From: Flavobacteriales bacterium
GTDB lineage: Bacteria; Bacteroidota; Bacteroidia; Flavobacteriales; BACL11
NCBI GenBank assembly: GCA_012960835.1
Contig: DUAL01000238.1
Coordinates: forward strand, 1 to 13,997
Length of the DNA stretch: 13,997 nt
Direction: 5' to 3'
Shown here: positions 1 through 6,701 of the stretch, piece by piece
Position numbering within the stretch: the stretch's first letter is position 1
How the letters are laid out: every line of letters starts with the position of its first letter
Program-made: the position numbers and the translations under genes
Notes under the pieces: generated by a model
Database searches by the model: none
What the model saw: the letters and a program-made list of their open reading frames with translations, nothing else
What the model was told of the DNA's origin: nothing

Positions 1-1
1 T

Positions 2-1360
2 TTGGAGCAGAAAGGAGTTTTTACTAAAAAAACTTCTGAGCAATTTTATGATGAAAAAAATAAACAGTTTTTAGCAGACCGATACATTAGTGGAGAGTGT
101 CCAAAGTGTAATGAAAGGGATGCATATGGCGACCAATGTGAAAAATGTGGCTCGACTCTAAGCCCAAATGAATTAATAAATCCTAAATCAACTTTAAGCG
201 GAAATACGCCAGTAAAAAAGGAAACTACCCATTGGTATTTGCCAATGCAAGACCATGAAAACTGGTTAAAACCATGGATAGAAGATGGGATATTGAATGG
301 GGAAAATCACCATGATGCAAAGGCATGGAGAAGTCAAGTAATAGGGCAGTGCAAATCATGGATTGATGGCGGATTACAAGCCCGTGCCATGACGCGTGAT
401 TTGGAATGGGGCGTAAAAGTTCCTGTAAAAGGTGGTGATGGGAAAGTACTTTATGTATGGCTGGATGCTCCTATTGGTTATATCTCGGCTACCAAACAAT
501 GGGCTACTGACAATGGTAAAAACTGGGAAGATTACTGGAAATCGGAAGAAACTGAACTTATACATTTTATTGGAAAGGATAATATTGTTTTTCACTGTAT
601 TATTTTTCCAATTATTCTAAAAGCACACGAGAATTTTATTCTTCCAACAAATGTTCCTGCAAATGAATTCTTGAATCTGGAAGGAGAGAAACTATCTACT
701 TCAAGAAATTGGGCAATATGGTTGCACGAGTATCTTGAAGATTTTAAAGGACAAGCAGATGCTCTTAGATATGCCCTTTGCTCTACTGCCCCTGAAAGTA
801 AAGACACTGATTTCACTTGGGCAGATTTTCAGGCAAGAAATAACAATGAGCTTGTAGCGATTTTTGGTAATTTTATTAATCGTGTGGTGGTGCTGACTAA
901 TAAATATTGGGATGGAGTTGTTCCTTCTCAAAATAATTTAGACTCATACGACAAAGAAGTATTGGAAAAACTTGCTACTTTCCCAAATAAAATTGGTGAG
1001 TCAATTGAGAAGTTTCGATTCCGTGAGGCCCTTGCTGAGTTAATGAATTTAGCAAGACTTGGAAATAAATATTTAGCTGATACTGAGCCCTGGAAATTGA
1101 AAAATACAGATGAAAAAAGAACAGAAACGATAATTAATATTGCTATGCAAATTGCAGCATCATTAGCAATTCTTTCAGAACCGTTTATGCCTTTTTCGTC
1201 TAGTAAATTAAAAGATATTTTAACACTTAAGGATGTTAGTTGGAATGATGCTGGAAGTATTATAATTACTGAAAATCATCAGATAAATAAAGCAACTCAT
1301 TTGTTTGAAAAGATTGAAGATGAGAAAATTGAGGAGCAAAGAGCAAAACTAAAAGCATAA
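2..1360 (+). CDS. metG: Methionine--tRNA ligase, 3' part, short form
   Basis: Cytoplasmic class I aminoacyl-tRNA synthetase that charges tRNA-Met. The gene enters from the left edge in frame, so the TTG at base 2 is an internal Leu codon and the HIGH motif lies outside. Visible residues 33-49 carry the zinc knuckle CPKC...CEKC. YVWLDAPIGY (about 151-160) and HFIGKDN (187-193) are typical catalytic-domain motifs, and KLSTS (230-234) is the KMSKS loop in the form common in Bacteroidota. An alpha-helical anticodon-binding domain follows to about residue 440. The protein then stops at EEQRAKLKA. The tRNA-binding (EMAP/Trbp111-like) domain found at the C-terminus of E. coli MetG and many Bacteroidota homologues is absent. 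By comparison with E. coli, about 110 residues are missing at the left, giving a full length near 565. Confidence 0.97.
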   Translation: MEQKGVFTKKTSEQFYDEKNKQFLADRYISGECPKCNERDAYGDQCEKCGSTLSPNELINPKSTLSGNTPVKKETTHWYLPMQDHENWLKPWIEDGILNGENHHDAKAWRSQVIGQCKSWIDGGLQARAMTRDLEWGVKVPVKGGDGKVLYVWLDAPIGYISATKQWATDNGKNWEDYWKSEETELIHFIGKDNIVFHCIIFPIILKAHENFILPTNVPANEFLNLEGEKLSTSRNWAIWLHEYLEDFKGQADALRYALCSTAPESKDTDFTWADFQARNNNELVAIFGNFINRVVVLTNKYWDGVVPSQNNLDSYDKEVLEKLATFPNKIGESIEKFRFREALAELMNLARLGNKYLADTEPWKLKNTDEKRTETIINIAMQIAASLAILSEPFMPFSSSKLKDILTLKDVSWNDAGSIIITENHQINKATHLFEKIEDEKIEEQRAKLKA

Positions 1361-1363
1361 AAA

Positions 1364-1395
1364 TTGTTATGCAAGCATAATAAATATTATATTAG
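1364..1395 (+). promoter_or_regulatory. Candidate promoter of the secreted hydrolase
   Basis: TTG at 1364-1366 and TATATTAG at 1388-1395 are 21 bases apart and resemble the Bacteroidota pair TTG / TAnnTTTG, with one mismatch in the -7 box. The -7 box ends 18 bases before the ATG at 1414. The match is by eye, in AT-rich DNA where such boxes arise by chance. Confidence 0.35.
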
Positions 1396-1413
1396 CAAAT
1401 TAAAATTTTTATC

Positions 1414-2505
1414 ATGAAAAAATTATACTTTTTAGCAGTAGCGCTTTTAGCAACTACTTTTGTAATGGCGCAATGCAATGGGCGCTATCAAACTGAAATT
1501 TTTACAAGTACTGATGTTGCAACTGTAAATTATTCAGATGTTTACACAGGTTTAGAGCATAGAATGGATATTTACACAGCAACTGGCGATACAGTTAGTA
1601 ATCGCCCGGTTATTTTTTATCTACATGGAGGTTCGTTTTATAGTGGTGATAAATCAATGACCGATTGTATTGATTTTTGCAATGCTTTTGCAAAAAGAGG
1701 ATATGTGGCGGTTTCCTTAAATTATCGGCTGGCAAATATTATTTCTTTTTTATCAAGCAATGCTGAACAATATAAAGCAGTGTTAAGGGGAGTGGCAGAT
1801 TTAAAGGCAGGGATTAGGTTTTTGAGAAAGGACTTTTTAAATGGAGATACTTATGGAGTAGATCCAAATACTATTTTTATTGGCGGCTATTCAGCTGGGG
1901 CAGTTGCTGCAATTCATTGTGCTTTTATTGACACAATATCTGATTTATCCTCTACTGTTCAGGCATTAATGCCTGCTATCGGGGGTACATTAGAAGGAGA
2001 TGCCGGAAATGATGGCTATTCATCAGAGGTTACGGCTATATTTAGTTTTGCTGGAGGAATTAACGACTTAAATTGGATAGATGCAAATGATGAGCCAATG
2101 GTAAGTTGCCAAGGAACTGCTGACCAAACTGTAAATTATAATTGTGGCCCTGGCTTGAACAATCCTGCTATTTTAAACCTTTGCGGTTCTGCACAGATGC
2201 ACGCAAGATCGGATAGCGTTGGCCTTTTGAATTCTCATTTAAGTTTTTCAGGAACAGATCATTTGTGGGCTGCATCAGGAAATTCTAATAACAAATTTAT
2301 ACAAGCAATAACTTTTACTAGTGACTTTTTGTATAATCTTTTACCATGTAATCAAACCACTTCTATTACTACAATTTCCAAAAATGAAAAAACGCTTATT
2401 CGCATTATAGATGTTTTAGGGAGAAAAGCAACACCAACTTATAACGCCCCACTGTTTTATATTTATGATGACGGCACAGTGGAGAAAAAATTAATTGTAC
2501 AATAA
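1414..2505 (+). CDS. Secreted alpha/beta-hydrolase (esterase/lipase type) with T9SS sorting tail
   Basis: Predicted exported carboxylesterase-like enzyme of 363 residues; the substrate cannot be told. Residues 1-19 form a Sec signal peptide (KK, hydrophobic core, cleavage likely after FVMA). The alpha/beta-hydrolase fold shows the HGG oxyanion-hole motif at 71-73, the nucleophile elbow GYSAG at 158-162 (Ser160), a likely acid Asp237 in GTADQTV and a likely His283 in GTDHLW. The catalytic triad therefore looks complete. Several Cys residues (85, 89, 168, 232, 244, 257) could form disulfides, as suits an exported protein. The last ~38 residues (from about 325) are a divergent T9SS type A tail with VLGR and FYIYDDGTVEKKL, nearly the same as the tail of the CotH protein at 3582-5474. 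Inference: secretion through the outer membrane and surface attachment or release. It ends five bases before the tRNA-Arg gene. Confidence 0.9.
   Translation: MKKLYFLAVALLATTFVMAQCNGRYQTEIFTSTDVATVNYSDVYTGLEHRMDIYTATGDTVSNRPVIFYLHGGSFYSGDKSMTDCIDFCNAFAKRGYVAVSLNYRLANIISFLSSNAEQYKAVLRGVADLKAGIRFLRKDFLNGDTYGVDPNTIFIGGYSAGAVAAIHCAFIDTISDLSSTVQALMPAIGGTLEGDAGNDGYSSEVTAIFSFAGGINDLNWIDANDEPMVSCQGTADQTVNYNCGPGLNNPAILNLCGSAQMHARSDSVGLLNSHLSFSGTDHLWAASGNSNNKFIQAITFTSDFLYNLLPCNQTTSITTISKNEKTLIRIIDVLGRKATPTYNAPLFYIYDDGTVEKKLIVQ
2455..2496 (+). repeat. T9SS sorting-tail repeat, copy A
   Basis: Fourteen codons encoding FYIYDDGTVEKKLI at the end of the hydrolase gene. They match the end of the CotH gene (3591-3632, reverse strand) at 35 of 42 bases by hand count. 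All seven differences are synonymous, which points to selection on the peptide rather than a fresh DNA copy. Confidence 0.8.
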
Positions 2506-2510
2506 TTAGA

Positions 2511-2582
2511 AGCCCCATAGTTCAATGGATAGAATAGAAGTTTCCTAAACTTTAGATCCAAGTTCGATTCTTGGTGGGGCTA
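2511..2582 (+). tRNA. tRNA-Arg (anticodon CCU)
   Basis: A full cloverleaf can be drawn. The acceptor stem is AGCCCCA (2511-2517) with TGGGGCT (2575-2581), discriminator A2582. The D stem is GTTC/GAAT (2520-2523/2532-2535), with one G-U pair. The anticodon stem is GAAGT/ACTTT (2537-2541/2549-2553), the loop TTCCTAA and the anticodon CCT at 2544-2546, which reads AGG. The variable loop has four bases. The T stem is CCAAG/CTTGG with loop TTCGATT. The 3' CCA is not encoded (CATA follows), so it must be added after transcription. The 5' end lies only five bases after the hydrolase stop codon, so it is either processed from that transcript or driven from a promoter inside the hydrolase gene. Confidence 0.97.
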
Positions 2583-2599
2583 CATATTTATTATATTTA
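2571..2599 (+). promoter_or_regulatory. Candidate promoter of the membrane miniprotein / DUF2147 operon
   Basis: TTG at 2571-2573 and TATATTTA at 2592-2599 are 18 bases apart, one mismatch from the Bacteroidota TTG / TAnnTTTG pattern. The -7 box ends 12 bases before the ATG at 2612. The putative -33 element falls within the T arm of the tRNA gene. Found by eye only. Confidence 0.35.
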
Positions 2600-2611
2600 C
2601 CGAAAATTTTT

Positions 2612-2743
2612 ATGAAAAACAGACTATGGCTACTGATATTAATAGGATTAGCAATTACTTTTTTGGGAGTGGTTACCAAAAAGTTCTTTTTCCTATTATT
2701 AATTTTACCTCTTGGGTTATTCTACAAAAAAGATAAGGAATGA
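2612..2743 (+). CDS. Small two-helix membrane protein (43 residues)
   Basis: A short reading frame beginning MKNRLWLLIL and ending YKKDKE. It has two hydrophobic segments (about residues 5-21 and 25-37) joined by TKK, with basic residues at the N-terminus, in the turn and near the C-terminus: a plausible helical hairpin in the inner membrane. The stop TGA (2741-2743) overlaps the next gene's ATG (2740-2742) in an ATGA junction, which suggests translational coupling to the DUF2147 gene. It fills most of the space between the tRNA and that gene, with a candidate promoter at the right distance. No family is recognised. Function unknown; a role linked to the DUF2147 protein is inference from position alone. 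It could also be an untranslated leader with chance coding, but the charge pattern and overlap argue against that. Confidence 0.6.
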   Translation: MKNRLWLLILIGLAITFLGVVTKKFFFLLLILPLGLFYKKDKE

Positions 2744-3189
2744 ACCCCCTTTTACTTATACTATTTTGCTTGCCAATGCTTGCCTCTGGGCAGAATGCTA
2801 ATATTATTGGAGATTGGCACAATGCAGAAAAAGATGCTGTGATTACAATTTTTGAGGAGAAAGCAAATTCAAATGAGAAGGCTACAATTGCCGGAAAAAT
2901 AAGTTGGATGAAAGATCCTTTAGATGGAAAAGGAAATCCGAAAACGGATAATTTAAATCCGGATAAAAAATTACAAAAACGAAAACGATTAGGAATGAGA
3001 ATCCTTTATGGCTTTATTTATCAAGGAGGTAATGTTTGGGAAAATGGGAAAGTGTACGATCCTAAAAAAGGAAAAACTTATGGAGGAGAAATTACCTTAA
3101 CAAGCGAAAATAAATTAGATTTAAAAGGGCATTTACTATGGTTTCCACTTATTGGAAGAAGTTCCACTTGGACTAGAAAAATTAATTGA
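2740..3189 (+). CDS. DUF2147 domain-containing secreted protein
   Basis: A 149-residue protein with a signal peptide at about 1-17 (MNPLLLILFCLPMLASG). The mature part is a single DUF2147 domain: an opening IIGDWHNAEKDAVITIFEE strand pair, the central GNPKTDNLNPDKKLQKR stretch, then GMRILYGF, WENGKVYDPKKGKTYGG and the closing GHLLWFPLIGRSSTWTR. These DPxxGKxYxG-type motifs are diagnostic of the family, which is predicted to be a periplasmic or secreted beta-barrel-like fold of unknown function. The ATG overlaps the stop of the upstream miniprotein, and the next gene begins within a few bases of its stop, so the three probably form an operon. Confidence 0.88.
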   Translation: MNPLLLILFCLPMLASGQNANIIGDWHNAEKDAVITIFEEKANSNEKATIAGKISWMKDPLDGKGNPKTDNLNPDKKLQKRKRLGMRILYGFIYQGGNVWENGKVYDPKKGKTYGGEITLTSENKLDLKGHLLWFPLIGRSSTWTRKIN

Positions 3190-3191
3190 GT

Positions 3192-3515
3192 ATGCTAAAT
3201 AAAAAAACATGCGTGCCTTGTAAAGGAGGTATTCCTCCACTTACCGCCAAAAAGATTGCTCCTTTTTTAAAGGAGCTAAGTGTAGGCTGGACATTGATAG
3301 AAAACAAGCAAATTGAGAAAAGCTATACTTTCCCTACTTATTTGGAAGGGATTGCTTTTTGTAATAAAGTGGCAGAACTATCAGAAGCAGAAGGGCATCA
3401 TCCTTTTATTCATATCAATTACAAAGAGGTGAAAATTATTCTCTTTACCCACAAAATAAATGGCTTGCACGAAAATGATTTCATAGTCGCTTCCAAATGC
3501 GATTTACTGATTTAA
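3192..3515 (+). CDS. Pterin-4a-carbinolamine dehydratase (PCD/DCoH family)
   Basis: Cytoplasmic enzyme of 107 residues that dehydrates 4a-hydroxy-tetrahydropterin, so recycling the pterin cofactor of aromatic amino acid hydroxylases; some homologues serve molybdopterin or other roles. The family signature is clear: EAEGHHP (His69, His70), then VKIILFTHKINGLHENDF with His87 and Asp96. The N-terminal CVPCKGGIPPL is also usual in bacterial members. I chose ATG 3192, two bases beyond the DUF2147 stop. A TTG at 3186 would add two residues and overlap that stop, and is less likely. No phenylalanine hydroxylase gene lies in the window. Expression is probably with the DUF2147 gene. Confidence 0.93.
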   Translation: MLNKKTCVPCKGGIPPLTAKKIAPFLKELSVGWTLIENKQIEKSYTFPTYLEGIAFCNKVAELSEAEGHHPFIHINYKEVKIILFTHKINGLHENDFIVASKCDLLI

Positions 3516-3581
3516 TACCATTGTGTGTTTTTATGGAAAAGAGAAAACATGTTATTCTGCAAAAATTATTAAACAGTAATT

Positions 3582-5474
3582 CTATTCCAAAATAAGTTTT
3601 TTCTCTACCGTGCCATCATCATAAATGTAGAATAAAGGAGTGTTGGAGGTTGGTTTCGTAGGTTCGCCTAAAACATTTGTTATTTTTAGAAGCGTTTTAC
3701 TTTTATTATTCGATATAGGAACTATAGCTGAAGTATTTTCAATTATTAAATTCAGATGAGCTATGCTATCACAATTTACTGAATTTGTCAACAAAAATGT
3801 ATAATCTCCGGATGTTGTTAAATTCAAACCATTCCATACTATACTAGTAACTGTAATTAAAGTATCGAATGATGTATGAGGAAAACAATGAATATAAAAT
3901 TCATATTCTGCTCTTTCAGGATTAAGCGCTAGCGCATCATTATTTTCTGCTCGTATATAAAATTTTACATCATTACCCGAACTCTGAAAAGGTAAAGTAG
4001 CGGTAAAAATGTTATCCCCTGCTAGCGCATCTCCATTTAGCCCATCATCTAACATAGCAAAAGATTGAAATTTGGAATTATACTTACTTTCAGTTGCCAT
4101 CAATTCTACAGTATTGGCATTTACAACTTCAGCTGTTACCAAACTATTATTTATCGCAACATTATTTATGGTGGGCGGAATTAGTGAGATTTCTGGATGA
4201 GATAATAAATATGCCTTTCTTCCATCAATGGTTTCCATTATTCCTCCGTTTCTCCACCAAAAGCCAATATGATTCTCCGCATTATCATAGTATTCAGATG
4301 TAGTGTATTGTCTATATTGGTCAGAGTCTACAGCATTATGTGCTAAGGATTGTAAAGCGTTAATACTCCCTCTAATTATTGATGTATCTAACGATTCGTT
4401 AATAACAGTTCTTAAATGGGCAGTATATTGTTTTCTATAAAAAGGATCATTTAAGAGGTTATATGCAAGAGGCCTATCCCCTTGTGTGCTCGTATAATAA
4501 GGATCTCTTTGATATAAAGTTGTAGGACTGGTAAAGCCTAATATTGCACCTAGAAAGCTATTATCTAAATCCCATGGAATCATTTGGAAAAGCCCATCCC
4601 CAGTTTGATACAAATAATAATTATGGATATAATATCCGTTATAAGTATCTAAATTAGAAATTACACTATTTACAGCAAAAGCCCATAGCACTCTATCAAC
4701 ATTTAGAACACTATCAATTTCATTAAAATTAAAATTTAATGTATATATAAAATCTAGGAGATTTCCCCATCCGTTATCAGATTTTATTGTATAATCATCA
4801 TAATAATCTGTACTATCAATACCAAGCCATTTTAAATCAGGCCTTCCTCCTGCTGGCGCGCCAGCTGTGTCACAAAACATACCACTGGGATCACATTTAA
4901 ATAATGATCCTGACTTTTCATTAAAATGCTTATCTAAGAATTGCTTATTTATGGATTCTGTATTCACATAGACACCCAAATAATTTCCTTGTACATGAAG
5001 TTTAGTTAAATTAACTTCAGCAGATGGCAGATATTTACGATATATTTTTGCTGCAGTAAATTCTTTTGCAAATGTTGGATCCATCCAAGCATTAGCTAGT
5101 TTTATTTTTTTATAGTCCAATAATTTTTGTCCAGATATCCAATAATTCATATCAATATTAAAAGGGACTTTAGGATTCCCATTATCATTTGGCAAACAAA
5201 AAGTAGAATTTCCTTTGTAGCGCACTCCGGCGCTATCAAGAGATACCCCATTTATTGTAACTGTAGCTGGGATGCGTGATGAAGGACTTGTAAAAAAAGA
5301 ATTTACCAATACATTATGATAATTAGGATCTTGAAAATTAACATATATATCTCTTAGAGAATCTTTATCAAATAATCCTCCAGGGCTATCATATAAATAT
5401 TGAGGATTGTAAATGCTTTGGCTAAACGATAAGAAGTAGCAAAAAGTAAAAATAAAAAGAAGGGCTTTCTTCAT
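3582..5474 (-). CDS. Secreted CotH kinase-family protein with adhesin-type repeat and T9SS tail
   Basis: A 630-residue exported protein. Residues 1-19 are a signal peptide ending FLSFSQ. The CotH domain spans about 40-430: VRYKGNSTFCLP and PFNID (84-108), KLANAWMDPTFAKEF (125-139), GNYLGVYVNTE (163-173), NLDTYNGYYIHNYYLY (274-289) and MIPWDLDNSF (298-307), where the acidic residues correspond to the metal/ATP-site region of CotH kinases. A beta-sandwich part (about 430-530) has MLDDGLNGDALAGDNIF and ends in the ERAEYEFYIH type motif. One repeat (536-578; TLITVTSIVWNG...SGDYTF...NCDSIAHLNLII) resembles Bacteroidota surface-adhesin repeats. The tail, about 590-630, is a T9SS sorting domain like that of the hydrolase at 1414. 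CotH phosphorylates spore-coat proteins in Bacillus; in Bacteroidota the substrate is unknown. It stands alone on the reverse strand, divergent from the YraN gene. Confidence 0.9.
   Translation of the reverse strand: MKKALLFIFTFCYFLSFSQSIYNPQYLYDSPGGLFDKDSLRDIYVNFQDPNYHNVLVNSFFTSPSSRIPATVTINGVSLDSAGVRYKGNSTFCLPNDNGNPKVPFNIDMNYWISGQKLLDYKKIKLANAWMDPTFAKEFTAAKIYRKYLPSAEVNLTKLHVQGNYLGVYVNTESINKQFLDKHFNEKSGSLFKCDPSGMFCDTAGAPAGGRPDLKWLGIDSTDYYDDYTIKSDNGWGNLLDFIYTLNFNFNEIDSVLNVDRVLWAFAVNSVISNLDTYNGYYIHNYYLYQTGDGLFQMIPWDLDNSFLGAILGFTSPTTLYQRDPYYTSTQGDRPLAYNLLNDPFYRKQYTAHLRTVINESLDTSIIRGSINALQSLAHNAVDSDQYRQYTTSEYYDNAENHIGFWWRNGGIMETIDGRKAYLLSHPEISLIPPTINNVAINNSLVTAEVVNANTVELMATESKYNSKFQSFAMLDDGLNGDALAGDNIFTATLPFQSSGNDVKFYIRAENNDALALNPERAEYEFYIHCFPHTSFDTLITVTSIVWNGLNLTTSGDYTFLLTNSVNCDSIAHLNLIIENTSAIVPISNNKSKTLLKITNVLGEPTKPTSNTPLFYIYDDGTVEKKLILE
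3591..3632 (-). repeat. T9SS sorting-tail repeat, copy B
   Basis: Encodes FYIYDDGTVEKKLI at the end of the CotH gene. It is the inverted counterpart of 2455-2496, because the two cargo genes point towards each other. The residues just upstream, NVLGEPTKPTSNTPL, also align with DVLGRKATPTYNAPL of the hydrolase. Confidence 0.8.
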
Positions 5475-5530
5475 TTGTTTTTTTGGTAAAGATAATAATT
5501 TTACATTTACACTTCATTAGTTTTTAGGAT
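5475..5530. promoter_or_regulatory. Divergent promoter region between CotH and YraN genes
   Basis: Only 56 bases separate the two start codons. Forward strand: TTG (5475-5477), 18 bases, then TAATTTTA (5496-5503), a one-mismatch -7 box for the YraN gene. Reverse strand: TATCTTTA (5494 down to 5487), 12 bases before the CotH ATG, without a clear -33 box. The two candidate promoters overlap, so they could compete. Visual matches only. Confidence 0.35.
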
Positions 5531-5881
5531 ATGGCAGAACACAATACAAAAGGAGAGCAGGGCGAACAAATTGCACAAAACTATTTGACGGATTTGGGCT
5601 ATATTATTTTAGAAAGAAATTGGCGATTTCAAAAAGCAGAGGTGGATATTATCGCAAAAGAGGGAGATTTTTTAGTTTTTGTAGAAGTAAAATGTCGTTC
5701 CACAGATACCTTTGGAGAACCCCAAACTTTTATTTCAGAGAAAAAACAATCACTTTTAAAAGATGCAGCTGAGGGCTATGTGGAGCAAAAGAGCATGGAT
5801 AATGAAATTCGATTTGATGTTATAGGGATAATTCTGAGCAGACAAAAAACTAAAATTGAGCACTTTAAAGACGCTTTTTAA
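5531..5881 (+). CDS. yraN: YraN family (UPF0102) putative endonuclease
   Basis: A 116-residue cytoplasmic protein of the UPF0102/YraN family, which has the PD-(D/E)XK nuclease fold. Visible motifs are GEQGEQIAQNYL (Glu12), NWRFQKAEVDIIA (Glu37, Asp39), VFVEVKCR (Glu52, Lys54) and RFDVIGI near residue 94. The full set of fold-typical acidic and Lys residues is present, so catalytic competence is plausible, but the physiological role is not established for most members; links to DNA repair or recombination have been proposed. Length is normal. It begins 56 bases from the divergent CotH start and ends 36 bases before the pseudouridine synthase homologue. Confidence 0.93.
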   Translation: MAEHNTKGEQGEQIAQNYLTDLGYIILERNWRFQKAEVDIIAKEGDFLVFVEVKCRSTDTFGEPQTFISEKKQSLLKDAAEGYVEQKSMDNEIRFDVIGIILSRQKTKIEHFKDAF

Positions 5882-5895
5882 CTCCTTTCATTTCC

Positions 5896-5903
5896 TATCT
5901 TTG
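5896..5903 (+). promoter_or_regulatory. Candidate -7 box of the pseudouridine synthase homologue
   Basis: TATCTTTG followed by C is an exact match to the Bacteroidota TAnnTTTG box, ending 14 bases before the ATG at 5918. No convincing TTG lies at the usual -33 distance. Confidence 0.5.
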
Positions 5904-5917
5904 CAAAAATATTTATA

Positions 5918-6688
5918 ATGGAAAGAAAAGATAAATCAACATTCAGAAAAAGACAAAGAGCAAAAAAGAAACAAGAAGATGGCTTAATACGACTAAACAG
6001 ATACATTGCAAAAGCGGGCATTTGTAGCCGTAGGGAAGCAGATAAATTCATAGAAGCAGGTGTGGTAAAGGTAAACGGAAAAGTAATTACCCAAATGGGG
6101 TATAAACTGCAACCAACAGATGAGGTAAAATTTAATGATGCCAGAATAAAATCGGAAACTACAAGGTATTTGCTGCTGAACAAACCAAAGAATTATAGTG
6201 GAAGAATGGATGATGTCACCAAGAAAAGAACGGTTCGGGAGTTAATAGTTGGGGCCTGCAAGGAAATTATTACGCCAATTGGGCGTTTGGGCAAAAACTC
6301 AACTGGATTACTGCTTTTCACCAATGATGATCAGCTAGCCAAAAAACTATCTAATCCTCAAAAAAGAATCAAAGAAATTTATCATTTGGAACTAGATAAA
6401 AACCTAAAATCAATTGATTTAAAAAAGGTTCAAGACGGACTTATAATTGGAGGTAAAAAGACTGCTGTCGACTTGGTTTCTTATATAAATGGAAAAGATA
6501 AAAATGAAGTTGGTCTTGAAATATCGGTGGGGGGGATTAAAATGGTAAACCTAATTTTTGAGAAAATTGGCTATAAAGTTTCCAGAATTGATCGGGTATT
6601 TTTTGGGGGATTAAGCAAAAAGGACTTACCAAGAAAACGATACAGATTTTTAACTAATCAGGAGGTTAACCTTTTAAAAAGACTATAA
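5918..6688 (+). CDS. RsuA/RluB-family pseudouridine synthase homologue, probably catalytically inactive
   Basis: A 256-residue protein with a basic N-terminal tail (1-20), an S4 RNA-binding domain (about 23-70; RLNRYIAKAGICSRREADKF) and an RsuA/RluB/RluE-type catalytic domain (about 83-240). In active enzymes the core motif is GRLD, with Asp as the nucleophile that attacks uridine. Here it is GRLG, Gly125, codon GGC at 6290-6292. The usual GKNRxVRR motif near the C-terminus is replaced by GGIKMVNL (205-212), and LLNKPKG by LLNKPKN. The catalytic-domain Tyr155 (KEIYHLEL) and the closing DRVFFGGLSKKDLP...RFLTNQEV are kept. The reading frame is intact, so this is not a decayed gene. Known: such enzymes modify large-subunit rRNA. 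Inference: this copy keeps RNA binding but not isomerisation, perhaps acting in ribosome assembly. An active paralogue may exist elsewhere. Confidence 0.88.
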   Translation: MERKDKSTFRKRQRAKKKQEDGLIRLNRYIAKAGICSRREADKFIEAGVVKVNGKVITQMGYKLQPTDEVKFNDARIKSETTRYLLLNKPKNYSGRMDDVTKKRTVRELIVGACKEIITPIGRLGKNSTGLLLFTNDDQLAKKLSNPQKRIKEIYHLELDKNLKSIDLKKVQDGLIIGGKKTAVDLVSYINGKDKNEVGLEISVGGIKMVNLIFEKIGYKVSRIDRVFFGGLSKKDLPRKRYRFLTNQEVNLLKRL

Positions 6689-6701
6689 TATTTATATGAG
6701 T

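Noticed and set aside
374..931. Reverse-strand frames opposite metG
   Set aside because: They lie wholly inside a strongly conserved gene and show no recognisable protein features; the same holds for those opposite the AsmA, CotH, kinase and receptor genes.
1355..1372. Hairpin GCATAA / TTATGC just at the metG stop as a terminator
   Set aside because: Only six mostly A-T pairs, no T tract after it, and half the stem overlaps the last codons.
3186..3191. TTG 3186 as the dehydratase start
   Set aside because: ATG 3192 follows two codons later and fits the family N-terminus; the TTG would add only two residues.
6521..6560. Compensated frameshift at the G7 run as the cause of the lost motif in the pseudouridine synthase homologue
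   Set aside because: Both alternative frames hit stops within a few codons (TAA), and the aligned lengths on both sides agree without gaps.
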